Below, piece by piece: positions 16,826-25,686 of a DNA stretch of 64,000 bases; the stretch's first letter is position 1, and each line of letters starts with the position of its first letter. The DNA lies in the NCBI RefSeq assembly GCF_037911135.1, contig NZ_JBBLYU010000001.1, positions 186,001 to 250,000 of the forward strand, given 5' to 3'. The position numbers were made by a program, and so were the translations under genes. Under the pieces are notes generated by a model that saw only the letters and a program-made list of their open reading frames with translations, searched no databases and was not told the origin of the DNA. The DNA is from Phaeobacter sp. A36a-5a (GTDB lineage: Bacteria > Pseudomonadota > Alphaproteobacteria > Rhodobacterales > Rhodobacteraceae).

Positions 16826-17490
16826 CGATGGATCAGCTGAAAACGACCGTCGCTGCCCTCGCCGACCAGAGCCAGATCTCCAAGAACAAAGGGCGCTGGC
16901 AGCAGCGGCCCAAGCCGGTCCTGCAACATGCTTTCGATGGCAGGCAGTTCCGCCTTAGGCCGTTTGCCGGTCAGTGTGATGTGGAACCGGAAGCTGTCGC
17001 CGACATAGGGGTAGCCCCAGGTGAGAAGCGCCAGTTCCTGAGCGGGCGTCAGACCTCCAGTGCGGCGCCGATCCAGTTCAGCTGCCGAAGGTGGAGAGCG
17101 GAAATCGTCCAGATCCCGCACGCAGTTAAACGCAAGGCGGTTCAGCGACAGCAGATCCCCGGTCGGACAAAGGGCGAGGAAACGGCCAAGCCGTGTGAGC
17201 GTCAGCCCGTCCAGCCTAACTGGTGCCATCTCAGTTGCGAACTGCGCAAACCGCTCTGCCAGAGCGTCCGCTGTCTTGCCCTCAGCGAGCCGAAACGGCG
17301 GCTTGATGGTCGCGTGAAGCCCGTATTTGCGCGGCACGTCAGTGATTGCAGCAACGTCCAGACCGGTGTTCGGGGGATGATCCAGCGGACGCCCTTCGCA
17401 AAGGTCCCAGCCCAGCCAACTGGATGCAAATCGGCTCCATTCCGCCTGCTTGGGCGGCACATAATAGATCGCGTATCGCGTGAATGTCAC
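16807..17490 (-). CDS. DUF1045 phosphonate-locus protein, 2H phosphoesterase type
   Basis: This 227-residue protein belongs to the DUF1045 group found in phosphonate operons. It shows two H-x-T motifs, HAT at residues 59-61 (GLHATIKPPF) and HIT at 170-172 (RFHITLTG), the hallmark of the 2H phosphoesterase fold that acts on cyclic or 2',3'-type phosphates. No phnP (cyclic phosphodiesterase of the pathway) is present in the locus, so this protein may open 5-phosphoribosyl 1,2-cyclic phosphate. That role is inference. The gene is antisense, overlaps the phnN end by 19 bases, and shares a 52-base divergent region with phnM. Confidence 0.88.
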   Translation of the reverse strand: MTFTRYAIYYVPPKQAEWSRFASSWLGWDLCEGRPLDHPPNTGLDVAAITDVPRKYGLHATIKPPFRLAEGKTADALAERFAQFATEMAPVRLDGLTLTRLGRFLALCPTGDLLSLNRLAFNCVRDLDDFRSPPSAAELDRRRTGGLTPAQELALLTWGYPYVGDSFRFHITLTGKRPKAELPAIESMLQDRLGPLLPAPFVLGDLALVGEGSDGRFQLIHRHALTG

Positions 17491-17542
17491 AATGGCCTCC
17501 TAGGTGTGGCCCGTTCTATAGCTCAAACCGTGTGAAACTCAG

Positions 17543-18685
17543 ATGACAGAACCTATGATCCTTGCCAATGCCACGCTCGTTCTTCCCGGAGAAACCCGCA
17601 CCGGTTCCGTCACCCTGAAAGATGGGCAGATCGTGGATATCGCCGATGGCGCATCCGTACCGAATGGGGCTATTGACCTAGAGGGAGACTTTCTGTGCCC
17701 CGGTCTGATTGAGCTGCACACCGACAACTTGGAGCGACATATTCAACCGCGACCGAAGGTCGACTGGCCCCATGCCGCGGCCATTATCGCTCATGATGCC
17801 GAGCTGGCGGGAACCGGGATTACCACAGTTTTTGATGCAATGCGCGTTGGCTCGATCAAGGCGGCTGAGTCCCGCTACGGCGCCTATGCCCGTAGTCTTG
17901 CATCTGAATTGCTTGAGCTTCGCGATCAGGCGGCGCTCAAGATCAGCCATTTTCTACATCTGCGCGCCGAGGTGTGTTCTGAAACCCTGGTACAGGAGCT
18001 GAACGAATTTGGGGAGGAGGACCGGGTCGGTCTGGTGTCCCTGATGGATCACACGCCGGGACAGCGCCAGTTCCGCGACATGTCAAAGCTGGAAGCCTAT
18101 GTGAAGGGCAAGCATGGCTTTGATGACGACGGCTTCCGAGCGCATGTAGCGGGACTGAAGCAAATGCGCGAGACCTATGGCGACCTGCACGAGGTCGAGG
18201 CGGTGAATGCTGCGCGCCGCTTTGGAGCGGTTCTGGCGAGCCATGATGATACAACTGCAGACCAGGTGGCGGTATCAGCCGGTCACGGCATCCATCTTGC
18301 TGAATTCCCCACCACCGTCGTGGCGGCACAGGCCTGCCATGCGCACGGCATCAAGGTGATGATGGGCGCGCCGAACCTGATCCGCGGGGGTTCGCATTCC
18401 GGCAACGTTGCGGCAAAGGAGCTTGCGGAACTAGAGCTTCTTGACGTGCTGTCCTCCGATTATGTGCCAGCGGCCCTGTTGCTGGCAGCTGCGCAGCTTG
18501 GCGATATCTGGGGTGACATGTCGCGAGGTCTCGCGACCGTCACTTCGGCACCGGCGGACGCGGTGAACCTGACGGATCGTGGACGTATCGACATCGGCAA
18601 GCGCGCAGATCTGATCCGCTTCCGAATGCGGGCAGGGGTGCCAGCGTTGTCTTCCGTCTGGTCACAAGGAAACCGCGTCGCCTAG
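17543..18685 (+). CDS. phnM: Alpha-D-ribose 1-methylphosphonate 5-triphosphate diphosphatase PhnM
   Basis: PhnM removes pyrophosphate from the ribosyl phosphonate triphosphate, giving the PhnJ substrate. The 380-residue amidohydrolase-fold protein has the metal-binding HTDN motif at residues 59-62 followed by ERHIQPRP, plus later segments VRGG-like NLIRGGSHSGNVAA and LSSDYVPAALLLAA with the catalytic Asp, all as in PhnM. It ends the phosphonate locus and is divergent from the DUF1045 gene. Confidence 0.95.
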   Translation: MTEPMILANATLVLPGETRTGSVTLKDGQIVDIADGASVPNGAIDLEGDFLCPGLIELHTDNLERHIQPRPKVDWPHAAAIIAHDAELAGTGITTVFDAMRVGSIKAAESRYGAYARSLASELLELRDQAALKISHFLHLRAEVCSETLVQELNEFGEEDRVGLVSLMDHTPGQRQFRDMSKLEAYVKGKHGFDDDGFRAHVAGLKQMRETYGDLHEVEAVNAARRFGAVLASHDDTTADQVAVSAGHGIHLAEFPTTVVAAQACHAHGIKVMMGAPNLIRGGSHSGNVAAKELAELELLDVLSSDYVPAALLLAAAQLGDIWGDMSRGLATVTSAPADAVNLTDRGRIDIGKRADLIRFRMRAGVPALSSVWSQGNRVA

Positions 18686-18710
18686 TGCCTGCGCGGCAGG
18701 GCTGCGCCAG

Positions 18711-19187
18711 TCAGGCGCGATAGAACAGGTAGCGCCCCGGTGGAATATCCGCCGGGCCTTGCAACTCTTCAAATCCGACCAGCGGCTGACCTGAAACGAT
18801 GATCCCGCCCGGCGTCATCACTGCCGCAATGGCCGGTGACAGAGCCGCAGCCTCGGCGATGTCCCGCTCCGGGACGCCGAAACCCAGATCATAATGGGCC
18901 AGCGCTATTGGGCTGTTCTCGTCGGCCAGCTGGTCCAACATCGGGCGCGCCTCCCCTTGGAGGAAGTCTGCTTCTGGCGGCACGCAGGAGGGATGGCACT
19001 GCAGCACCCGGTCGATGACCCGCACCCTGCGGTCAGGCAATGTTTCGCGCAGGTGGTCATAGGTGCGGCCGTTGCCCAACCCGATATCAAGAACATCACC
19101 GCTCAGGCCACGAATTTGGTCTGCGGCCCAGTTGAGCCCATCTCGCTGCGCGGTCAGGCGACGCAGCATGGAATCCAAGCGGCTCAT
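18711..19187 (-). CDS. Small SAM-dependent methyltransferase (Methyltransf_17-like), copy 1
   Basis: This 158-residue class I methyltransferase-like protein has the SAM-binding motif DIGLGNGRTYDHL at residues 34-46. It ends in the conserved PGRYLFYRA. It resembles the proteobacterial Methyltransf_17 group, whose substrate I do not know. It is the last gene of the seven-gene glycosyltransferase operon, starting one base before the deacetylase stop. A paralogue with the same LGLGNGRTF motif and C-terminus lies at 35636-36145. Confidence 0.8.
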   Translation of the reverse strand: MSRLDSMLRRLTAQRDGLNWAADQIRGLSGDVLDIGLGNGRTYDHLRETLPDRRVRVIDRVLQCHPSCVPPEADFLQGEARPMLDQLADENSPIALAHYDLGFGVPERDIAEAAALSPAIAAVMTPGGIIVSGQPLVGFEELQGPADIPPGRYLFYRA

Positions 19188-19946
19188 TCAGTTAATCCTT
19201 TCATCAAAAACCCAAGCACGCCCCGGGCCGTCCAGCAGGCGGCGTATCACATCGTTGCAGAACGTCCATGTCACATCGTCCTGCACCAGATGATGGGTCA
19301 GGATGCCATAGGGTTCGGCGACATCGGCCTGCCCCTTGCGGCGCGCTGCGAGCTGCGTGACCAGCTGTGAAAGAAGCAACGCTGGCGGTACGAGTGAGCG
19401 CGTGCCCTTCCAGTCGATCGGGTCCAGATGCGTATTGATCTGCCATAGACCCGGGGCTGCCTTGGCCCGTCGCCGAGGAGCAAAGGTCGATAGCGCGCTA
19501 TAGCCGAGTCCGGCCAGCCAGGGTTCAACTTCGGCGTCGATCCGGTTCCAGGGAGGGACAAACATCGGTCTTAGCCGATCGCCAAAAAGGTCACGCAGAC
19601 GGGTCAGGGCGTTCTCTGCATCCTCCAGCACATCATCTATCGGTCGATGGGTGCCGAACTCGGCCTTCTTTTCACCATGCGGGGCATGGTTCTGATGCGC
19701 CCAGCCATGAACCACCGGCACCAGCGTGTCGACCTGAGCCAGCCGATTGGCAAGGGAGGAGGTTGCGTCACGTCCCACAACCGCGAGATGGGCAGGTAGC
19801 GCCAGTTGCTGCGATTGTTCGATTAGCCGGTCGAGCTGTGGTGTCGCCGCAATCGCGTCGTCATCGCGCCACCACAGCGGCAGGATCAGCCCATCCTCCT
19901 GCCACCTGGCAAGCTCTCGGTCCAAATTGGTCCAATCGGGTGTCAT
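19188..19946 (-). CDS. Polysaccharide deacetylase-like protein
   Basis: This 252-residue protein of the NodB-type carbohydrate esterase family probably removes an N- or O-acetyl group from a sugar. Seen: RDDD at residues 27-30 for the catalytic base/metal Asp, and HGWAHQNH with His80 and His84 as metal ligands, followed by VPPWNR near 130-135 in place of the usual Arg-Pro motif. There is no signal peptide, so action on a cytoplasmic glycan precursor is likely. Its start overlaps the upstream glycosyltransferase by ATGA. Confidence 0.8.
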   Translation of the reverse strand: MTPDWTNLDRELARWQEDGLILPLWWRDDDAIAATPQLDRLIEQSQQLALPAHLAVVGRDATSSLANRLAQVDTLVPVVHGWAHQNHAPHGEKKAEFGTHRPIDDVLEDAENALTRLRDLFGDRLRPMFVPPWNRIDAEVEPWLAGLGYSALSTFAPRRRAKAAPGLWQINTHLDPIDWKGTRSLVPPALLLSQLVTQLAARRKGQADVAEPYGILTHHLVQDDVTWTFCNDVIRRLLDGPGRAWVFDERIN

Positions 19947-21088
19947 GAACGCTCCTTTGCCATTTCGCGGGCAATCTCTACCGTTCGGGAGGCGCCGTCA
20001 AACCGGAAGCCATCTGTTGGCCGTGCGGGTGCCGCCATAACCGCGTCAACGGCCCTGCAAAGCGCCTCCGGCGTCAGATCGGCCGAGGGTATCGCCGCGA
20101 TGCCATCCAGCTGCGTGAGACTGCTGGCGCGCAGGGTCTGTTCGACCTCATTGCCCGCATCGAATGGAACGATCACTGCGGGCACCCCTGTTTGCAACAG
20201 ATCGAGCGCAGTATTGTAGCCACACATGCTGACCGAAGCGGCTGCGCCTTTTAGCATCTGCCTGAAATCTGGCCGTGCGGGTTCCAGATGTGCGAGTGTT
20301 TCGCCGTGCTCCGCCACCAGCTGGGCGATTTGCTCCGCTGCGGACGGGCCGCCCACCAGAATCCGCCAGCGTAGAGCGGGACGCAGCGCAGCGGCTTTGA
20401 GCGCGATCCGGTAAAGCGTTTCACCGACGGCGCCGCCACCGGCGCTGACAAGGATCTCGCCTTTGCCGGTTCCTTCTGGGTGCGGTGCTGGCGGGGGCGG
20501 TGCGACATATCCGGTATAGTGCAGCATTGACGAGATCGCCGGTGTGACAGGCCATGAGGCCTCCAACTGCGTGGCCTGGGGATCTGAATGAACCAGCACA
20601 CCATCATAGCGTGTTGTCAGAATGGCCGCGGCGTCATCGGCCTTCTTGGGTTTCGAGGGTGGTGCCAGGATATCGCGCACGGAGGCCAACACGACAGGTC
20701 GTTTCGGCAGGTCGTGAGCCGCATCGAGCAGTGCCAGAAACTCCTGCCGCAAGCTGCGCCGTCCAAAGGGGAATAACTCAGTGATGACAATATCCGGCTG
20801 GATCCGTTGAACCGTGTCGCACAGCATTTCGATCCGGCTGTCGAAATAGGCATCGTCGGCCACTTCACCGGTTGGTGTCAGCAGGCGCGAGAAACTGACG
20901 CCGTCTGATCGCAAAGGAGGCAGCTGCACGAGATCAACACCGCTATGATCAAGCTGACGCGCCGACCCGCCGCCGGAGACGACGCAGGGCTGCTGTCCGG
21001 CAGCGCTGAACGCCCGGCCCAGTGTCAGGGCGCGTGACAGATGCCCAGTGCCCAACAGATGCGTGACGGCGATGAGGACTTTCATCAC
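19943..21088 (-). CDS. MurG-like glycosyltransferase (GT28/COG4671 type)
   Basis: This 381-residue GT-B glycosyltransferase starts MKVLIAVTHLLGTGHLSRAL, with the Gly-rich GTGHLSR acceptor loop at residues 12-18, and has a C-terminal donor-binding region CGYNTALDLLQTGVPAVIVP. The same two landmarks occur in the first gene of the operon (24034-25245), so the two are paralogues. The likely role is transfer of a nucleotide-activated sugar to a lipid or glycan acceptor at the inner membrane; substrates are unknown. It is coupled by ATGA overlaps on both sides. Confidence 0.82.
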   Translation of the reverse strand: MMKVLIAVTHLLGTGHLSRALTLGRAFSAAGQQPCVVSGGGSARQLDHSGVDLVQLPPLRSDGVSFSRLLTPTGEVADDAYFDSRIEMLCDTVQRIQPDIVITELFPFGRRSLRQEFLALLDAAHDLPKRPVVLASVRDILAPPSKPKKADDAAAILTTRYDGVLVHSDPQATQLEASWPVTPAISSMLHYTGYVAPPPPAPHPEGTGKGEILVSAGGGAVGETLYRIALKAAALRPALRWRILVGGPSAAEQIAQLVAEHGETLAHLEPARPDFRQMLKGAAASVSMCGYNTALDLLQTGVPAVIVPFDAGNEVEQTLRASSLTQLDGIAAIPSADLTPEALCRAVDAVMAAPARPTDGFRFDGASRTVEIAREMAKERS

Positions 21089-21672
21089 ATGTCACGTTTG
21101 CTGAGACGCACTGGTTCAGCGACGGGTGTGAGCCTGCCGTCAGCGTGTCGCTCCACCACGAACAACCGGTTGCGCTTGATCTGAAATGGGGCTGGCGAGT
21201 CAAAGTTCCAGCCATATGCCCGCGCCAGGATCATCCGCATGATCCCGATATGGCACACGGCAACGGTGTCCTCTGTCAACTGGGCGAGCCATGGCACGAT
21301 CCTCTCCCAGACCTCCTGTGGGGTTTCGCCGCCGGGCGGGCGGTAGTCCCAGCCCCACTCCTCGATGTCGCGAAATCCGCTAGTCGGGTCGGCTCTTAGA
21401 TCCTTGCCGTGCTGGCCTTCCCAGTCTCCCCAGTTCATTTCGATGAGCGCCGGGCTGGTCTGGGGGGTACGGTCTGCAACCAGCTTGGCGGTCTCGGCCG
21501 CGCGTTTCAACGGGCTCGACCAAAGCGAAGCTTGATCCCAAGGGGCAGGCAGGGCCTGCACGGCGAGTTCGGCACGTGCCGTGTCGTCCAACGGGATATC
21601 GCTGCGACCTTGAATTCGGCCGGCACGGTTCCAGTCGGTGTGGCCGTGGCGCAGGAGGGCAAGCCTGATCAT
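21085..21672 (-). CDS. Histidine phosphatase family protein
   Basis: This 195-residue phosphoglycerate-mutase-like phosphatase has the RHG motif (ALLRHGHTDWN, residues 8-10) with the phospho-accepting His and a later CHIGIMRMIL segment with the second His. The start at 21672 overlaps the upstream glycosyltransferase stop (ATGA); a longer in-frame version adds 12 residues before the motif. Within a glycosyltransferase operon it probably dephosphorylates a sugar phosphate or phospho-intermediate. The family also includes CobC and general phosphatases, so the substrate is open. Confidence 0.85.
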   Translation of the reverse strand: MIRLALLRHGHTDWNRAGRIQGRSDIPLDDTARAELAVQALPAPWDQASLWSSPLKRAAETAKLVADRTPQTSPALIEMNWGDWEGQHGKDLRADPTSGFRDIEEWGWDYRPPGGETPQEVWERIVPWLAQLTEDTVAVCHIGIMRMILARAYGWNFDSPAPFQIKRNRLFVVERHADGRLTPVAEPVRLSKRDM

Positions 21673-22781
21673 GATGAAATCTCCAGCAAGGGTGAGAGCG
21701 TGGCCCACAATTTTTGTGCCGCCACCGGTGCGAGGTGTCGCGTGGCAATCCGGTCGCGGGCGCGTTTGGCCTGCCGGTTCCGCAAGGCTCCATCATCCAG
21801 CGCCCGTTCGAGCGCCCGGGCGTAGCCCGCAGCGCCGCTGTCGGTCGTTGGATTAAGGTCTGGTTCCTCCCATTGGGTGACGACATCGCACAGGCCAGGG
21901 CGATCCTGCGCCACGACAGGCACGCCATAGGCCTGGGCTTCAAGATAGACCATTCCAAACGCTTCGTTGACACCGGGCCAGAGAAAAAGGGAGGCCTGTT
22001 GATAGAGCGCCTCCAATGCCTCCCGGTTCAACTCACCAAGAAATCGGACATGCTCGCCGAAGGGGCGCATCAGGGTTTCGACCTCGAGGCGGGCCGGGCC
22101 GTCGCCGACGATGTCCAACCGCCAGGGCTGGGATACCCTGGCGAGCGCATCCGCGAGCAGACGATATGAGGCGAGCTTGTCGCCCGGTCGCATCATACCG
22201 ACGCTCAACAGCGGGCCGGAGTGATCGCTGGCGGTCGGCAGCGTCTTCGCTGTCAAGAACGGGGGCAGGTGGACCAGCCTCTGGTCCGCGTATCTGTCGC
22301 GCAGCAAGGTCTCGTGGTCCTGTTCGGTCAGATAGAAGATGACCGCAGCCGCATCGGCCGCCTCATGGGCTGCTCTGGCGAAATCCGACCATGGACCTTC
22401 GAGCCTTTTGTTGGCGCGTGTCGATTCTACCTGAACATAGGGGATGCCGAGACGCTCCGCGACGGCAGGGCCGATCAGATCGGGGGCCTTGTAATAGTTG
22501 TGGTAGGTAAGCCAGAGCGCAGGCTGGTCGGCCTCGGGAGTGGCGCGAATCTCGGTACAGATGCGGTCGATCTCATGTGCTGCCTTGCCGCGCAGTGTGG
22601 CTTGGTGTTCGGTGTCACCGGATCTGTCATACACCCGAAGCTCGCTGGCCAGCGTGACGGTTGCCCCAGTCCCGGCGAGTAATCCCATCAGATTGCGGGC
22701 CATCTCTCGATCACCTGAAGGCACCGGGTGGCGCGGTGACTTCATCGGCGCATAAAAGGCAATCTTGTGGCCCCGGCTCAT
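21669..22781 (-). CDS. Glycosyltransferase family 4 protein
   Basis: This 370-residue GT-B retaining glycosyltransferase shows a C-terminal Rossmann domain with DIVGDGPAR, FLGELNREALEALY and the E-x7-E motif in NEAFGMVYLEAQAYGVPVV, which positions the nucleotide sugar. The N-terminus (KIAFYAPMKSPRHPVPSGD) matches the acceptor loop of this family. It is coupled to both neighbours by 4-base overlaps. The transferred sugar cannot be told from sequence alone. Confidence 0.88.
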   Translation of the reverse strand: MSRGHKIAFYAPMKSPRHPVPSGDREMARNLMGLLAGTGATVTLASELRVYDRSGDTEHQATLRGKAAHEIDRICTEIRATPEADQPALWLTYHNYYKAPDLIGPAVAERLGIPYVQVESTRANKRLEGPWSDFARAAHEAADAAAVIFYLTEQDHETLLRDRYADQRLVHLPPFLTAKTLPTASDHSGPLLSVGMMRPGDKLASYRLLADALARVSQPWRLDIVGDGPARLEVETLMRPFGEHVRFLGELNREALEALYQQASLFLWPGVNEAFGMVYLEAQAYGVPVVAQDRPGLCDVVTQWEEPDLNPTTDSGAAGYARALERALDDGALRNRQAKRARDRIATRHLAPVAAQKLWATLSPLLEISS

Positions 22782-24037
22782 GTCTCGCGTATCATCGTCT
22801 TCAGCCGCTCCGACAGCCGGGCGATGCCGGGGTCCATGCCAAAATCATGACGCAGTCGAACGAGTGCCGCTTCTGCCATTCGGGCGGCTTGCTCGGGATT
22901 CCGGCTCAGGGTCAGGATGGCCTCTGCCAAGGCTTCGGGGGTATCTTGGCTGAGCACGCCGTGGGTGCCATTTTCGATGAACTCCGGGATCGCAGAGACC
23001 GCGGTGGACAGGATCGGCAGGCGCTGCGACGCGGCTTCCATCAGCACGTTAGGTAGCCCGTCCCGATCACCATCGCTGGCGATGCGGCTGGGCAGGACGA
23101 ATATGTCACATGCGCGCATGGCCGAGATAACCTCGGGCTGATCGCAGGCGCCGCGCCAGGTGATCCGATCGACCACGCCTAGATCCTCTGCCATGCCTCG
23201 TAGCAGGTCTTTCAGGTCGCCGCCGCCGATGTGGGTCCAGTGCCAGTCAAGCGAACTGGGCAGGAGGGCGAGCGCGGCGATCAACCGGTCAAAGCCCTTC
23301 TTCTCGACCAATCGGCCGACCGACATCAGATGCAGCGGGTCGCCCGGAGCACGCCATCTGCGCTGGGGCGGAGAGGGGAAACGCGAGAGATCCAGACCGT
23401 GATAGATCAGGTCAACCCGGTCAGTTCTGTCCGAAAGCGCTTGCAGGTGTTTCGCCCCAAACCCGGTGCAAGTGGCACCAAAGGCAGCGCCATGTGTCGC
23501 GGTGGCAAGCTTTTCTTTCAGTTCCCACTCGGGGGATGTCCAGATGTCCTTGGCATGGGCGGAAAAACTCCAGGGCAGACCGCGCATGATGGCGGCATAG
23601 CGCGCCACTGAAGACGGCGTGTGCAGGAAATGAGCATAAAGCCCGAGGACCTGCTCCGGCATTTCCGCAGCCAGGACGCAAGCCTGGCCAAATCGGCGGA
23701 TCCGGTTGCGGGAGGGATCGCGGCGCAGGTCCTGCCGCCAGATCCGATAGGCGGTCTGATAGCCGGGCATGGCCTGTGCCTGTTGCCGCGCGCTCCAGAC
23801 ACGATCAGGTTCCTGATAAAGATACTCCGGCAGGTAGTGGACCGCGGCGCTCAGCTTCTCATGTAAGGGGTGACGTTTGATATCCGTGGGATGACGAAGG
23901 GACCAGATTTCAAAACTATGGCCTGCGGCCTCCAGCGCGACCAGTTCCTGCGCGATGAACGTTTCGGACAGGCGCGGCCAACCTTTGACGATCACGGCAA
24001 GAGGCGGGCGCGACGGCGTGGTCTTGCGAGAGTTCAT
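22778..24037 (-). CDS. Glycosyltransferase family 4 protein (colanic-acid type)
   Basis: This 419-residue GT4 protein begins with VIVKGWPRLSETFIAQEL, typical of the group that includes colanic-acid and exopolysaccharide glycosyltransferases. Its C-terminal half has LMSVGRLVEKKGFDRLI, ITWRGACDQPEV and GLPNVLMEAASQRLPILS. It is the second gene of the seven-gene operon and overlaps genes on both sides by 4 bases. It probably adds one sugar to a growing glycan on the cytoplasmic side. Confidence 0.88.
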   Translation of the reverse strand: MNSRKTTPSRPPLAVIVKGWPRLSETFIAQELVALEAAGHSFEIWSLRHPTDIKRHPLHEKLSAAVHYLPEYLYQEPDRVWSARQQAQAMPGYQTAYRIWRQDLRRDPSRNRIRRFGQACVLAAEMPEQVLGLYAHFLHTPSSVARYAAIMRGLPWSFSAHAKDIWTSPEWELKEKLATATHGAAFGATCTGFGAKHLQALSDRTDRVDLIYHGLDLSRFPSPPQRRWRAPGDPLHLMSVGRLVEKKGFDRLIAALALLPSSLDWHWTHIGGGDLKDLLRGMAEDLGVVDRITWRGACDQPEVISAMRACDIFVLPSRIASDGDRDGLPNVLMEAASQRLPILSTAVSAIPEFIENGTHGVLSQDTPEALAEAILTLSRNPEQAARMAEAALVRLRHDFGMDPGIARLSERLKTMIRET

Positions 24038-25245
24038 TCGGCGGCCTTCCCGCTGGTCTTATGCAGAAGTGCATCGACCCGGTCGGTTACATAGTCGAGA
24101 CCGTCTAACAACCCGTCGGGAATCGCCGCCGAGGGCGGTGGTTGGTCGGCGAGCGCACGGATCGCACGGATCATCGCCTCTGGTGTCCAGCCGTCTCGAC
24201 GCTCATCCAGCATGGCCGTCAGCCCAAGTTCTTCGGCGCGGCTGGCGCGGATCCACTGCTCAAGCCTCGGGGTGGTGCGCGGTACAATGACGGCGGGTTT
24301 GTCAAAGGACAAAACCTCGCAGAACGTGTTGTAGCCGCCCATGCAGACAACGCCCTGCGCCCCGGCGAAGAGGGTTTCGATCTCGGATTCGAACCCCACT
24401 GCTGTGACGCGGCCGTTCAGAGCGGCAACACGAGTCTCGAACTCGGTTCGGGTTTCGCCCGACAGGAAGGGGCCGTAGACGAGCATGGCACGGGGTGCCA
24501 GGTTCGGGTCGCGTTCATAGGCGGTCAGGACAAGGTCGACCATCATCGCGCCATCGCCGCCGCCGCCGGGGGTGATCAGGACATATGGCTGTTCTGGAGG
24601 GGTTCCCAGCTCGCCAAGATCGCGGCGCAGATACCCGGTCCAATGCATCCGCGCCTGTGCGTCCGCGCTGAGGGGAAGCCCGGCGGTGGGATCATAGACG
24701 GAGCGGATGCCATAGACCCAGATCTCGTCATAGAATTGTTCAGTGGCGGCAACGGCATCCTTGCGGGCCCACTCGGTGGCCAGCACCTCCGGCTCATCCA
24801 GAACATCGCGCAACCCGAGGATCAGGCGTGTTTTGCCCTTGCGCTGCAGCTCTTCCAGGGTGGGCAGCAATTCGCCGCGAAACCCGGTTGGTTCCTTGTC
24901 GACGATCAGCACATCGGGGGCGTATTCCATCGCGGTAGATCGGATAAGACCTGCCCGCAGCGTGGTGGTCTCTTCAATCGACATTCCCATTGTCCGTGAC
25001 GCATAGGAGCCGTCCGACCGCTTGATTACACCGGGTAGCCGCACATGGTCGACGCGTGAGGGAAAGGCGAAACGCCCGGCCACGGGAGAGCCGGTCAGGA
25101 TCAGGGCCGAGGCCGACGGGTCCGCATCGGTAATCGCACCGGCCAGGGCCCTCGACCGTCGCAGATGACCCAGCCCGAAGGTATCGTGGCTGTAGAGCAT
25201 GACACGGGGGCCGCGAGGGGTGCTGGAGGGTGCGTTGACTGTCAT
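24034..25245 (-). CDS. MurG-like glycosyltransferase (COG4671), first gene of operon
   Basis: This 403-residue GT-B protein carries FGLGHLRRSRALAG near residues 23-36 and a C-terminal MGGYNTFCEVLSFDKPAVIV donor-binding region, paralogous to the gene at 19943-21088. The start at 25245 (MTVNAPSS) is preferred; a longer frame to 25332 adds 29 residues with no family likeness. As the promoter-proximal gene of the operon it may do the first transfer, though this is inference. Confidence 0.82.
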   Translation of the reverse strand: MTVNAPSSTPRGPRVMLYSHDTFGLGHLRRSRALAGAITDADPSASALILTGSPVAGRFAFPSRVDHVRLPGVIKRSDGSYASRTMGMSIEETTTLRAGLIRSTAMEYAPDVLIVDKEPTGFRGELLPTLEELQRKGKTRLILGLRDVLDEPEVLATEWARKDAVAATEQFYDEIWVYGIRSVYDPTAGLPLSADAQARMHWTGYLRRDLGELGTPPEQPYVLITPGGGGDGAMMVDLVLTAYERDPNLAPRAMLVYGPFLSGETRTEFETRVAALNGRVTAVGFESEIETLFAGAQGVVCMGGYNTFCEVLSFDKPAVIVPRTTPRLEQWIRASRAEELGLTAMLDERRDGWTPEAMIRAIRALADQPPPSAAIPDGLLDGLDYVTDRVDALLHKTSGKAAE

Positions 25246-25686
25246 CGCTGGGCCTGCGTCTGGTACAAGGATAGGAGAGATGAAACACCGGGAAACCCAA
25301 GTCGGGAGGACGTGCAGAGATGTTCTGGACACGGGTGCCCATCCTCCGCATCAGCGGCTGTGCGTAACAGCTCGGCCAGGGTCCGCCTCAGCATAGTATC
25401 GCCTCAGGTTGCTCAGCCTGACACGCTACGGGCCAAGGCACAGATCATCGTTGCGTCAGATCCAGAACGTCGAAGGTGGCATCCTGCGCCCGTCGGCGTG
25501 GTCTGCCCTCCTGCGCTCTGTGTGATACGCTGAATTTTCTATAACGTGCAGAGGTATAAGTTGCAATCAAGCGCTTGCGAACCGCACTTTCACCACTGAA
25601 ACGCCGTGCCGAGGTGCAAAGACTTGATATTTTCACCGTTTTGCGGCCTTGGTGAAGGGATGGTTCCAAAAAATCGGGTTGTTCTC
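25246..25686. other. 440-base divergent intergenic region
   Basis: This gap separates the glycan operon (minus) from the MscS-type channel gene (plus) and should hold both promoters. I see no clean sigma70 pair, hairpin or RNA gene. A minus-strand frame at 25445-25669 has no family likeness and atypical composition. Part of the right end may be coding if the channel starts earlier than chosen. Confidence 0.5.

Noticed and set aside
18689-18718. Two short GC stems after phnM
   Set aside because: Five-base stems in GC-rich DNA are expected by chance and one overlaps a stop codon; no T tract.
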